DNA of 35,803 bases, taken from contig LLCB01000445.1 in the NCBI GenBank assembly GCA_001414345.1, forward strand, positions 1 through 35,803. Reading direction: 5' to 3'. The DNA is from Hymenoscyphus infarciens. Its lineage: Eukaryota; Ascomycota; Leotiomycetes; Helotiales; Helotiaceae. A program made the position numbers and the translations under genes. Below, in pieces: positions 9,369-20,321 of this stretch; within the stretch, counting starts at the first letter, position 1, and every line of letters begins with the position of its first letter. The notes under the pieces were generated by a model that worked only from the letters and a program-made list of their open reading frames with translations, searched no databases and was not told the origin of the DNA.

Positions 9369-10731
9369 CTACTCCAATTCTCCATTCATTCTCAGTAATT
9401 TCTCCCGCCTCTGAAAAATCTGTGCCCAACTCTTCTCCCTCCAATACTCATCCCTCGAAACTATCCTTCTATTTTCCTCCTTCAGCAACTCATCGAATCT
9501 AAACCCCTCTCCGACATTAAACGTCTCAAACCCCTCAGCCCGAGCCTCATGAACCGCCAAAAAATGACCCTCCCATTCCTTACTCCCTGGTTAGCGAGTT
9601 AGTGTATTTCTTTCTTCTTTTGGAATTTGTGCGAAACAGTCTGTGATAATGGGCTGTATTAATCGAGAATATCTAGAAGAATGGAGAAATCCAATCTCTC
9701 ATTCTTCGAAATCTTCTCAGTTAATGAAGAAGGGCTCCAGAGCAAACACCCTTACAAGTGAGTATTCGCCGGTTCCCTAAATGACTAGTATAGAAGGTGG
9801 GGTGTAACTTACCAGGTCCCGCACCCAAATCTTTCCAACAATTAACAAAAAGCCCCATTCCAACCCCCTCATAAAACCGAAAATCGATTCTAAACTGCGT
9901 ACGACAAGACATACACTTCAACATCCCAGACCCAGAGCCATCCCTTTCTTTGACATCCAAATCCCATTTCGTATTCCAAAGCTGATGTTTTCCTCTCTGC
10001 CCCGGGTACGAAGAGGGGTCTTGAACCCAAGCTCCCTCCTGTCCGTTTTTCAAATCGTGATGACGACAGAGCTTTCTAGGGAAATAAATCTCCTTCCGAA
10101 ACACACACGAGCTTCTCGATCGGATAGGCATATGTACAGATTGCGAATGTACCATCATCTTCCCCTGCACGAAGTAGACTGTATCTTTTGCTTGCCAGAG
10201 GTAACCCCCTACGTTGGAGATGGGAGTGGAATCATAGCCCATGAGATCTAAGATTTCCCTACAGTTTGGATCTTGTTTATAGCGCACAAATGCCATTTTC
10301 ACGAGGGTGGCGGTGAAATTGTGACCTATGACTTCTTGGAGGCGGTCGTGGTATGGGGTGCTGAATTGTTGGTAGATACATGCGGGCATTTCTTCGGCTT
10401 TGCGTCCTGGAATGCGGCTGAAGTGTCGGGCGTGTTTTAGCTGGTGGAATTTCTTGCAGGTTGTGCAGAGGATGTGCAGGTGGGATGGGAGGTCTTTTGA
10501 AAGGAGGCTTAGACAAGATATTAACGAGTCACCGGAAAGCTTCTTTATGTATTCGTCGCCGATGAGTCGTTTGAGTTGCATGCAGGAGATGGAGAAAACT
10601 GCTGCTGATGACGCTGGTAGGCGAGAGAGAATTTCATGGATAATCTCTAGTGGTAGGATTGCGAGAGAAGAGGATTCGAGAGCGACTGGTCGGTAGCGAT
10701 TATGGTAGCAGCCTTTGATGTAAGACAACAT
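9369..10731 (-). CDS. F-box protein with paired-cysteine motifs
   Basis: F-box proteins bring substrates to SCF ubiquitin ligases. Two exons (10731-9813 and 9586-9369) joined across a 226-bp intron give 378 residues in phase; the join reads LGAGPG then SKEWEGHFLAVHEARAEG. The start MLSYIKGC is preferred to an ATG nine codons upstream. The F-box lies near residues 21-60 (LAILPLEIIHEILSRLPASS, then ISCMQLKRLIGDEY). Beyond it come Cys/His pairs: HILCTTCKKFHQLKH, RKLCRHHDLK and LKCMSCRTQF, a spacing that could bind zinc. The C-terminal part is charged (FDELLKEENRRIVSRDEYWR) and ends LLRMNGELE. There are no obvious WD40, LRR or Kelch repeats, so the substrate is unknown. This style of F-box protein forms large families in filamentous ascomycetes. 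It is the last intact gene before the repeat island. Confidence 0.9.
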
Positions 10732-11479
10732 GGTTTGTGTTTGCTTCTGATACACCACCTTTATTGAAAAAGTAGAATTTGACGAGGTTTAGATCAATTG
10801 AAAGATCGGGTTTCTGATTCTTGAATAGGGACGAAAAAGCGTTTTGTAGATGAGTTGCAAATTTAGGGAGAAGAGTGAAATTGAAATGTTAAGTATGGCA
10901 GCGGGATAGTCCAGTGGTCGAGCTAAGCCCCTCTAGCGTCTTATCTCGGAATTCACGTCACAATTACGGACCGCCAATTGATGGTTCGTTAGCGAGCAAA
11001 CTAGTACGGAAACTTGGGAGACTAAAAACGTCAAAATTACGATTTAGTTCATTATTTGTTGCTGGTTTTAGGAAATCATTTACTTTAACGATCGTACAAT
11101 TCATATAATGAAGTCATTATATTTTAGTCTCTGAAGTAGGATAACTTGGATCACTCAGATCTTCTTATAGGTCCTGAATCTTACGTTTCTTACTCAAAAA
11201 GCGCGCAAAGGTTTATTGATCAAGTAAGTCAGCACTCACAACTCTCGCTTGATACACCTTTTTACCTATGTTATTAAATGGTTCTCCCAATCTCTCAGAT
11301 TTCCCTGTTTTTATGGGAACTTGGATTTCCACCACTTTCATAATGCCGTACAGAATCAAGCGAGGTCTTGCCTTCGTTCCACCCCGAAGCTCGCTCAAAA
11401 GATACGTCTTCTAAGACTTTCTTCCTCCAGCTCCCTTTATAGGAGTGGATAACTCAACGTACGGGCAGTCTTAAACAGA
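10732..11479. other. non-coding flank leading into repeats
   Basis: Normal base composition and no gene seen. At 10907-10917 TAGTCCAGTGG fits the Pol III A-box consensus, and GGTTCG at 10983-10988 resembles the start of a B-box, but no tRNA cloverleaf can be drawn. A tRNA-derived SINE head is possible. Confidence 0.35.
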
Positions 11480-11849
11480 ATGAATCCCTGTAGAAGAGAC
11501 TGCGAGCAAGACATAATCGTTGTTTCAAAGGGAAGAAGTTAAAAACAACTTTGACATAAGAAATTATTCTTTCCTACTTTAACTTTCACTATCAAGTACT
11601 TAAGACCCTTATTCATTTGACTTTCAAATAGCTGAACAGCAGTTAGAAAAATTGAGGAAGTCCAACTACAAATTTTCGAGATTCGCTGGCACAATAGCCA
11701 GTAAAAAAACCACGACACTTATCAATGACCAACCAACCGCCCAGTCAACAATTTCATTCATTATAAAAATCTCTCTATACTTTAGACTCACCCGTGAACC
11801 TCTCAAAGAATCTACAAATAGCTATCAGTCAAGTAAGGAGAACCCTCTA
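11480..11849. repeat. direct repeat copy 1 (unmutated)
   Basis: This segment matches about 14590-14917. The best part is 11615-11849, where the two share a TTYAAATAGCTGAAYAG motif and many following blocks. Differences are mostly C/G here against T/A in the second copy, with an extra 18 bp or so in copy 2. Copy 1 has normal CpA content. The left border is approximate. The pair could be the ends of one element, but no clean LTR termini were found. Confidence 0.6.
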
Positions 11850-12095
11850 TGACGGCTAGCCGTCTTGAACGGCCGAGTTTACTTGTCGTACATATAAGGT
11901 TTCAGCTCTTGTTTTAGCTTTTGGACTTCGGGTTTCAGACCTTTTAGTACTGTCCGACCTCTTATATATAGCTACCTACTCTCTTATAGTTAGAAAAGGC
12001 CTAACTTAGTCTTTTCTTCTATATTAGTACCTAGTATTCACACTTTCGAATACTACTCCTATATATCTCTTTAGTATATGTTTTATATCGTTATA
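11850..12095 (-). mobile_element. LTR (3' LTR of a minus-oriented element), partly RIP-mutated
   Basis: The reverse complement of 11940-12095 aligns with the first 150 bases or so of the LTR at 28144, including the RIP-altered start (TATAACG for TGTAACG) at 12095. The left part, 11850-11940, differs from the 28.1-kb LTR and begins TGACGG with a 14-bp palindrome GACGGCTAGCCGTC at 11851-11864. To the right, 12096-12340 matches the 3' internal region of the 28.1-kb element in reverse. The left edge of the mutated island falls inside this LTR at about 11985. Confidence 0.7.
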
Positions 12096-12466
12096 TAAAA
12101 AGACTAAATTCGACTCTAATCGAGATAGCCTCTTATAATATCTATATATTAGTTATAATAATACCTTAAATAGCTACGATTCTAGAGACCTTATAGATAG
12201 CTTATTATTAGAGTTTAGTATCTATTAGTTAGCTAGTATAATTATATTTTTAATATATTATTAGAATTAGAATACGCTAAGTATCTCCGAGACTTTTAAT
12301 AACTCTCTCTATATAGAGATTACTATATAAGGTTTAGTAAAGTTAGTAAAATAAATATAATATTATTATTATAAAACCTTTTGAATCTATTTCTTTACTC
12401 TCTTCTAAAACTATTATTAAGAAAATATCGAACCTAGCTTCGTCTCTTAAATAACTCTCTTCTAGA
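12096..12466 (-). mobile_element. internal 3' fragment of LTR element, inverted
   Basis: 12120-12340 is the reverse complement of about 27200-27420 and of about 30940-31130, a segment that in the 28.1-kb element lies just before the 3' LTR. It therefore belongs to the minus-oriented element whose LTR is 11850-12095. From 12340 to 12466 the origin is unclear. Confidence 0.65.
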
Positions 12467-12610
12467 TATAATAATACGAAATATATATAACTATCGAAAA
12501 GATATATAGAAGTATATTCTAAAGAATAATATATATAAATACTAGGTACTAATATAGAAGAAAAGACTAAATTAGCTTTCTCTTATCTCGAATAGAAGAG
12601 ACTAGACACT
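12467..12610 (+). mobile_element. LTR head, plus orientation, truncated
   Basis: Begins TATAATAATACG and follows the same block order as the LTR at 28144 through the ACTAGG and GAAGAAAAG blocks to about 12600, after which likeness is lost. It lies head to head with the inverted LTR at 11850-12095. Confidence 0.6.
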
Positions 12611-14589
12611 ACTAAGGTCTAATAATAATAATAGTAATTAATATAAATACTACTTTTTTAATTATTAAAGATAGAAATACTATTTAATTAATCTATTTTA
12701 GATAGAAATACTACTCTTATACTATTTATTTATTTAGTAGAGATTTTACTACTAAAATAATAAATTAGGAATAGTAGTATTTATATTAGTATAAGATAGC
12801 ATTTCTATTAGTAATAGTGTTTTAATAATTTATATATTTATATATACTAATATATTAAGAAATTAAGAAATTAAATAAATCTATCTACTTCTTACTTTAT
12901 AAGCTATATCTAGAGATTAGTAGTTAAGACTTAACTTTACTACTTTTACTACTTTTATTATCTAAATTAACTACTTTTAAGACTTTAAAAGACTAAGTAT
13001 CTTAAACCTTAATTTCTTAATAAGTAGTAATTATTAGTTTCTAAAATAGTACTATTTATACTAATTTCTATCTAAGCTACTACTTCTTAAAATATAACCT
13101 TCTTTTAAAAGGCTATACGAGTTCTAGAACTCTCTTTCTCTCTCTCTTTCTCTCTTTTCTTCTTCTTATACTAATTATTAATAAGCTCTCTCTTATTCCT
13201 TTCTAGTATATTAATAAGATTAATTACTTATAAGTCTATTCTCTTTCTATATTAATCTATAGTAGTAGACTTGTTTATATTATAATAATATTCTTTCTCT
13301 ATATATTAGTTAGTAATTAATTATAGATTTATCTTCTTATCTTTTATAATAAGAACCTTAAAGTAGACTCTTAGCTTAATAGATTATAAATAAATTAATA
13401 TACCTTCTACTAGTAGCTTATATATAACCTTTCTCTTAAACTATTCTATTATTATCCTTTTTACTACTAGGTATACTTAAGCTTTTATATATAAGACGCT
13501 CTTACTTAGCTTCCTCTTTAGTAATCTCTTTTATAATTCGTTTAGTAGTAATAGAAGAACAGTATTTAAGTAAAGATAATCGTAATATAAAAAGATTAGA
13601 AGTAATTAATAAGAGTAATAAGCTTTAAGAAGATAACTATAGTAGTACTAGGCGTAGAATTAGTACTATATATATTATAGCTTCTATTAAAGATAAATCT
13701 AAAGCTTTGTCTTATATCTTTTATTACTTGTTTTACTACTATAACTTAGTCTTATACTTAAGATAAATAACCTCTATAATTTCCTCTTTTTATTACTTAA
13801 TAATAGTCTTTTTAACTTCTATCTTTTATTACTTAATCTTCTACTAAAGTTATATCTTATACTTAAGTTATTTCTACTCTAAATTAACTAATTTACTTTT
13901 ATTTAAATTCTTATTTTTAGATTTATTTTATAAAGAGATAGCTACTTTATAACGTTTATAGAAGACGATCTAGTTCTTCTCTTTAGTTATAAGTAATCGT
14001 AGAATATTTTTATTATTATTATTATTTTATAACTAATTCTTCTAATTCTTATATTTATTATTTTCTAAGATAGTAGTATCTCTATTAATAAATTAAGTAT
14101 TTTAAGCTTTTTAAGCTCTTTTATAAGTATTAGATTAATTAGCGTATATTCTTAAATTATAGTCTCTCTCCTAGTATATACTATATATTTATTAGATTAT
14201 TATAATATATATTATAGATTAAATATTATTAAAAAAGTAATAATAATCGATTAAATATTAGGTTTTTAGCGCTAGTGCTTTATAGTACTAAATAGATATT
14301 ATATAACTTATATTTTCTTTTTAAAAATCTACTTTATTATTAATAAATAAACTTTAACTTAGTATAAAAGACTTATAATTAGATAAGTAATCTCTTAAGA
14401 GCTATAAATAATTATGATTTTCTATAAAAATTATATAACTTTATCTCTATTTTTAGAAAAGATAAAACTAAGTATTCTATTAGCTTTTAAGCTAGGTTAA
14501 CTATTTTTCTACTAATAATTAATATATTATTAGTTATTCTTAGAAACTTAGTATTAATTAGATTACTTAATATAATATAATAAATCTCA
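12611..14589. other. RIP-mutated repeat, unidentified
   Basis: AT-rich, CpA-depleted sequence with no recognisable protein on either strand. It includes a pyrimidine-rich stretch at about 13130-13170 (CT repeats mixed with TTTC). Near 13640-14200 the reverse strand shows lysine- and asparagine-rich frames without a family signature. Confidence 0.5.
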
Positions 14590-14917
14590 TAGACTCTCTC
14601 TCTAAGATATTATAAGTAATATCGCTATCTAAGTCTACTTTAATATAAGCGCTTATGCTTTTCTATTTAATCTTTTAAAATTAAGTACTTTAGATATACG
14701 CTCTAGCTAGTTTCTCTTATTTCTTCGACTTTTAAATAGCTGAATAGTAGCTAGAAAAAATAAGAAAGTCTAATTAGTAAAAAAAACTACGATACTTATT
14801 AATAACTAAATAATCGCTCTTTTAATAATTATTATAAATATCTTACTATATTTTAGACTTACCTCGGAACCTTATAAAGAATCTATAAATAGCTAGTAGT
14901 TAAGTAAGAAAAACTCT
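14590..14917. repeat. direct repeat copy 2 (RIP-mutated)
   Basis: Partner of 11480-11849. Best alignment is 14722-14917. Almost every C of CpA and G of TpG in the left copy is T or A here. Confidence 0.6.
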
Positions 14918-15530
14918 TATATAGATTAAATTTCAGAATCTCTTTTTAAAAAATAAAAAAAAAGAATAATTTATAAAATAATTAAAACCTAATATTCTCT
15001 AGTATAAGTATAAATAAATAAATAAATTAATTATTAATCTAAGTAATACTTAGTATATATATTAATTAGATTAGATTAATTAGTTAATTTAATTAATATA
15101 CTATATATAGTATATATATTATATATATAAAGCTTATAAACCTTAAAATTAGTATTTATATATATTATTAATTTCTATTTTATACTAAATAATTAATAGC
15201 TAGTTTACTAAGACTTAAAATAAAGAAGTTACGCTATAAAAAGACTACTTAGAAAGTCTCGCTTAAGCTTTAGATAGTACTAGAACGTTACTCTAATACT
15301 ATTTTAGAGTCTATTCTAGTTTTTAATAAACCTAGACTAGTCGCGTACTATACTAATTAGTTAATTAATTAATAATCTCGTTAATAACTTTTAGTTAATC
15401 TAATTATTAATAAGAACTTTATTAATCTATAATTAGATTAATTATAGATTATTAATCTAATCTAATCTAACTATTTCTTATACTAATCTTTTCTCTTATA
15501 CTCTTATAAGAGATTATAGTATACGTATAA
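14918..15530. other. RIP-mutated repeat, unidentified
   Basis: AT-rich sequence between the direct repeat and the LTR element at 15531. It contains long TTAATTAA-like runs, and no family was recognised. Its last five bases, TATAA (15526-15530), form the left target-site duplication of the next element. Confidence 0.5.
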
Positions 15531-15700
15531 TATTAGTATAACTTATAGTTATAAAAGCGATATAAAAAGAGTTATATATTCGTTCGTATATACTAAGTAA
15601 AGCTAGCTACGATGCCTATCTAAATAGTTCTTAAGTAAGAAGGTTACGTGTTTCTATATATACTATTCTAAGTAGTCACTTACTCTTAAGTATACTAATA
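15531..15700. repeat. left LTR of element C
   Basis: 170 bp, direct partner of 20001-20172. Terminal 10-bp inverted repeats TATTAGTATA/TATACTAATA. Confidence 0.85.
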
Positions 15701-16105
15701 CTAGTATCTCTCTAAAAAGTCGAAGTTACCTAGAATTATTAAGAAACTTATACCTAATCTAACTAATTAGAGCTCTCTATTCCCTGTTCTTAGCTAATAA
15801 GAAAGCTCTATTTCTATCTCTTATTATCTCTTATTCTATTCTATCTATTCTATAAGTTTAATATCTAGCTTATTTATATTAATTAACTTTTATAAGATAT
15901 CGTAGTAACTCTTCTTAGTTATAGTATTAGTAGAGTTACTCTTACTATTAATCTATTTAATCTAATTAATTTCTCTTAACTTATACATCTCTCGTAGGTA
16001 TATAATATTTATAATAGTACGAAATATATATAAATATAGAAGAGGTATATTTAGTAGAATAACGTATATAAATACTAGGCTCTAATATAGAAGAAAAGGA
16101 AAAAC

Positions 16106-16388
16106 TATAATAGTATACTATTCTATATAGCTGAGATTATATAATATATACCGTGTTTTAGTAGTTATTATCTTATATTATCTGTTTTAGAAAGGTTATA
16201 TATGTCTAGGCTTTTAGACGTACTTCGTAGGTTCGGGCTTTTATATTAGCTAATATATATTATTATTCGGTTTTATATCTCTTATATATTAGTATTATTT
16301 AGAGCTATCTTCGCTCTTTATCTTTAGTTTTCGTATTAATAACTACGAATAGACTACTTCTCTACTCTACTCCTATCTTATTATTATA
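16106..16388 (-). repeat. left (3') LTR of element A
   Basis: 283 bp, direct partner of 18217-18499; more RIP-mutated than the right copy (for example TTATATATG for TTACGTACG). Confidence 0.87.
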
Positions 16389-16530
16389 TTAAACTAAAGA
16401 TTACTCTTCTTATTAGGCTCTTAACCTTACTTCTATTCTAGCCTCTCTACTACTAACTCTACGAACCCCTTTAAATAGCTTCCTAGACCCTTTACTAGCG
16501 ACTCTTAAATCGACACTAAGCTTAAGACCT

Positions 16531-16710
16531 CTCTCTAGCATCTTCAGATCCCCCTCTCTAGCGTCTTTAGACTCCCTTCTAGCATCTTTAGATCCCTCTC
16601 TCTAGCGTCTTCGAACCCCTCTCTAGCGTCTTTAGACCCCTCTCTAGCGTCTTCAGACCCTCTTCTAGTATCTTCGGATCCCCTCCTCTAGCGTCTACGG
16701 ACCCTCTCTC
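16531..16710. repeat. minisatellite of eight 20-23-bp units in element A
   Basis: Units follow CTCTCTAGCGTCTTYAGACC with small length changes, eight copies. Element B has at most one such unit at the matching place (around 30890-30915), so the array expanded in A only. Unit length is not constant, so a protein repeat is unlikely. Confidence 0.85.
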
Positions 16711-18216
16711 TCTTTTCGACTTTATATCGAACTAGTTCCGCTACGAGGCGTTAAACAACCTTCTAGAGCCACTACCTCTCTTTTCGAAAGACCCTCTAAA
16801 CCCTCTCTAAATCGAAACCGTACGCTAAAGAAGAAGTCTTAAAATAATAAGAGCTTAGCCCTCTAAAGAGATAATCGATACTTCTCGAATTCAGACGTTA
16901 TACGAATAATAGACGGACGAGATAGAGGTATATAAAATAAAGGACAAAACGATCAGTTAAATAAGATAGATATAATCATAAGCGAACTTCGAAGTTAATA
17001 ACTAAATCCTACCTCTGAACCCTCACTAATCCAACCCTCTTTTAAACCTTTGTTCGAACCCTCCTTTACTTTTCAAAGCCCGAATTTAGACCTCTTTCGC
17101 TTAAGAGACACCGCTGCCTCTAATGCCTTCCTACTACTTCCTAACCCTTAAATCAGATACGAATCGGTCGAAATACGCTTTCTATTAAGACTAAAGAAGT
17201 AAGCTCTTAGCTGAGTTATTACTATCTTAATACTAACTAAATATCATCTAAAAGAGATAGAAGTGGAATTAGAACAAGATTACGCTAAAGAAACTTTTAC
17301 TAACTTTAAAAGGTTACTTTTTAAGTACGGCTATATTTGAAGAGATACTAGAATCGGAACACTTCTTTTATATATAGGACATACCTTAGCTCGTCTAAAT
17401 CCCCTATAATATAACAGCGACTCTTCTCTAAAATCGGAAGATGAATAAGTCCTTAAGTACTCTAAAGGGAACAAGGCGGCCTATAGGCCTGAGTAATACA
17501 GTTATATAACTATACACCTACATCTAAACTTAGATACTGTTGTACCTAAAACTATACCCCTTTTTTATTGTCCTGAACTTCGGACAGCATTTTTAACTTT
17601 TGGCATCAAGTTCATTTAACCAGCCGAAACTACTCCTTTTGTTGTCTCGAACTTAGACAACAATTTCAACTTCGACAACTCGGCAACAACTTCGCATTTA
17701 GCTAGCAGAAACCCCACCGACTCTAATTAGAGTCTTACTTTCTTTTACTTCTAGCCGGACCTAGAAGTTTCATTCGAATTCGAATCAGATGCGAATCAGT
17801 ACGCTCTCAAAGTAAGCTCTTAACTAAGTTATCATTGCCTCTTAACCGAACAACCTCCGACTCTACTCTAAATTCGCCTTCGACTCTACTTTAAACTTTT
17901 TCTACTTTAAACTTTTTCGACCTACTACACAGGATCGGACTATACTCTTTTAGCGAATACTTACTTTTAATATTAAAGGATTAGAAACGAAGTCTCTTTA
18001 TAAGCATCTATAGTTATAATTCGAAACCTATCTCGATATCTCGCTTATAATAATTTTAATAAATAAAGTATCTACGAACTCGAGTTAGCTATAATTTAGA
18101 CTCTAACTTTCTCGCTTATAATAAATATAATAAATATAACACTTATACTATTCTGATTCAACCTTGAACGATAAGAGATAGAAGACTTAGAACGAGTCTT
18201 TTTTAAGAGAGAGGGA

Positions 18217-18499
18217 TATAATAGTATACTATTCTATATAGCCGAGATTATATAGCATATGCCGTGTTTTAGTAGTTATTATCTTATATTATCTATTTTA
18301 GGAAGGTTACGTACGTCTAGGCTTTCGGACGTACTTCGTAGGTTTAGGCTTTTATATTAGCCGACGTATATCGTTGTTCAGTTTCGTACCTCTTATATAT
18401 TAGCATTATTTAGAGCTATCTTCGCTCTTTACCTTTAGTTTTCGCGTTAATAACCACGAATAGACTACTTCTCTACTCTACTCCTACCTTATTATTATA
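18217..18499 (-). repeat. right (5') LTR of element A
   Basis: 283 bp. Immediately inside it, the reverse strand reads a RIP-altered version of the GAAAAAGACTCGT segment that follows the 5' LTR of element B, which fixes the orientation as minus. Confidence 0.87.
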
Positions 18500-18712
18500 A
18501 AAACTATCTCTCTTCTACTCTAAGAGTAAGCTGCTATATATAAGAGGTTCGGATAATATAAAAGAGTTCGAAACCGAATAACCTCGGCTAATATAAAAGC
18601 TTAAACCTACGTAACCTTTCTAAAACAGATAATATAAGATAATAACTACTGAAATCTTATATATAGCAGGTACTCCTAGCTATCTAGGATAATAGTATAC
18701 TATTATAATATT

Positions 18713-20000
18713 AATTATTAGTCGCTTCTCTTTAGTCGTATCTAATTTAGCTATATATTCGTAAATAGACTTCGAATTAGTATATATTATAAGTAGAACC
18801 TTAAATCCTAGTAATACTTTACTTCTTTTATATATATTCTTAAATATTATAACTTTAATCGCAAAGTTATCTTCCTTTCTACTATACTTTTAATCGTTCT
18901 TATATACTTTTATAAAAGTGTTTAATATACGAGAGTAGTCTTAACTCTTTAAACTTTAAGAAGTTAACTTATCTTCGAAATATACTATATTTATTTATAC
19001 TAGTAGTCTTCTACTAGGATTATTATAATACTAATTATATTCTAGATATTCGAAGGGTTTATCGAGATCGTTACTAGTAGTATCCTCGCTAAATTAGTAA
19101 GATATAAAGAAGAAGATATAGTTATCTATTAGTAGACTTAAAGATTAGATTAGAGGTTATACTAAATTACTTAAATCTTTTCTTTTAGTTAGTAGGATTA
19201 AGGTTATTAAAGATATTAGTTATTATTATTATTATATAATAGATACTTATAAAGCTTTATCTCTAGTCTTTATCTTAGATTAAGTGTTTTAAGTAATATT
19301 TTTAGCTAGAGATTATTATTATTAGAGTTATTATTACTACTGCTTTTGTTATTATTTTAGCGTTTTCCTCTATATATTTATAATAGAATCTAAAGATTTT
19401 AGTACTAGCTCTATTAGCTACTATAGCTTTTAATTCTTTATCTAACTACTTAGTTTAGTTAACCTTAGTTATAGTATTATATAGTACCTAAGATATAAGT
19501 ATCTTATATCTATCTATTTTAACTTATATATCTCTTTTATAAAGTGTTTATTATAACTTAGTAGCAGTGGATTAGTAGACTTTAGCGAAGTTATCTTATT
19601 TCTATTCTTTAAATTCTACTTAAAATTCGTCTTAAGAAAGAAGATCTTTATTCTATTCTTTAGTATATTTTTCTTCTTATTTAGTAGTATAAATCGTCTC
19701 TTCTATCTATATTAACTTTAGCTTTAGTACTAGCTTTAGAGCTTGTTTTAGTATCGAAGTTAAAGTTTCTAAAGCTATTAGAATCGATATTAGCGTATCT
19801 ATTATAAGAGATTAATATTTATAATTAGTACTTCCTATCTTAAGAAGTATTTATAGTATATTATTGAAAATTATAGTAAAAGGAACTACGATCTAAGAAG
19901 AGGAGTCTACTAGTAATATCGAGTTTACTTTTATATAAGTATACTTATAGTAGAAATATATAAAGTAACTAAGTATCTAATCTATACGTTTATTAATTAG
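18713..20000. other. right interior of element C, no coding signal
   Basis: RIP-mutated, CpA-poor sequence. I looked for a zinc knuckle, protease, reverse transcriptase and integrase on both strands and found none that I could support. Confidence 0.5.
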
Positions 20001-20172
20001 TATTAGTATAACTTATAATTATAAAAGTAATATAAAAAGAGTTATATATTTGTTCGTATATACTAAGTAAAGCTAGCTATAATACCTACTTAAATAGTTC
20101 TTAAGCGAGAAGGTTTTTTTTTTTTCTATATATACTATCTTAAGTAGTTACTTACTCTTAAGTATACTAATA
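20001..20172. repeat. right LTR of element C
   Basis: 172 bp, direct partner of 15531-15700. Carries a T run at 20114-20125 that accounts for most of the length difference. Confidence 0.85.
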
Positions 20173-20321
20173 TATAAAGTAGATTATAGAGTAGACTAGA
20201 AGTATATAACTAAATTAGTATAAAGTAGATTATAAATAACGTTTCTAAGTTTAAGTATAAAAGACTTAATAAATTTTAACTTAATTTCTAACTATAAGAA
20301 TAGTAGAGAGCTATATATACT

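Larger units (their letters stand above)
16106..18499 (-). mobile_element. non-autonomous LTR element A, minus orientation
   Basis: Two 283-bp direct repeats (16106-16388 and 18217-18499) bound 1.8 kb of internal DNA. AAAAC occurs at 16101-16105 and 18500-18504 as the target-site duplication, inside the solo LTR described above. The internal region is the reverse complement of parts of element B: the segment after its 5' LTR (GAAAAAGACTCGT in B), the 145-bp-unit region, the 72-84-bp-unit region (two copies here, 17560-17715) and the distal part (17061-17200 matches 30380-30560). No gag, protease, reverse transcriptase or integrase motif is seen. The LTRs share their middle with those of B but start with a different block of about 130 bp, so A is a subfamily. 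Confidence 0.88.
16010..18707 (+). mobile_element. solo LTR split by a later insertion
   Basis: The head 16010-16105 and tail 18505-18707 together make about 299 bp colinear with the LTR at 28144-28529, minus some internal bases. It starts TATAATAG and ends CTATTATA (TGTAATAG...CTATCACA before RIP). ATATT flanks it at 16005-16009 and 18708-18712. A single LTR with an intact 5-bp duplication means the parent element inserted here and was then lost by LTR-LTR recombination. Element A sits inside it. Confidence 0.85.
15531..20172. mobile_element. small LTR element (element C) holding nested insertions
   Basis: Two direct repeats, 15531-15700 (170 bp) and 20001-20172 (172 bp, with a 12-T run at 20114-20125), begin TATTAGTATA and end with its inverse TATACTAATA, that is TGTTAGTATA...TATACTAACA before RIP. 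Both sides are flanked by TATAA (15526-15530 and 20173-20177), a 5-bp target-site duplication. Without the nested DNA at 16010-18712 the element would be only about 1.9 kb. Its interior (15701-16009 and 18713-20000) has no recognisable gag or pol, so it looks non-autonomous. Coding strand unknown. Confidence 0.85.

Noticed and set aside
10901..10990. tRNA gene
   Set aside because: No acceptor or anticodon stem can be paired around the A-box-like motif.
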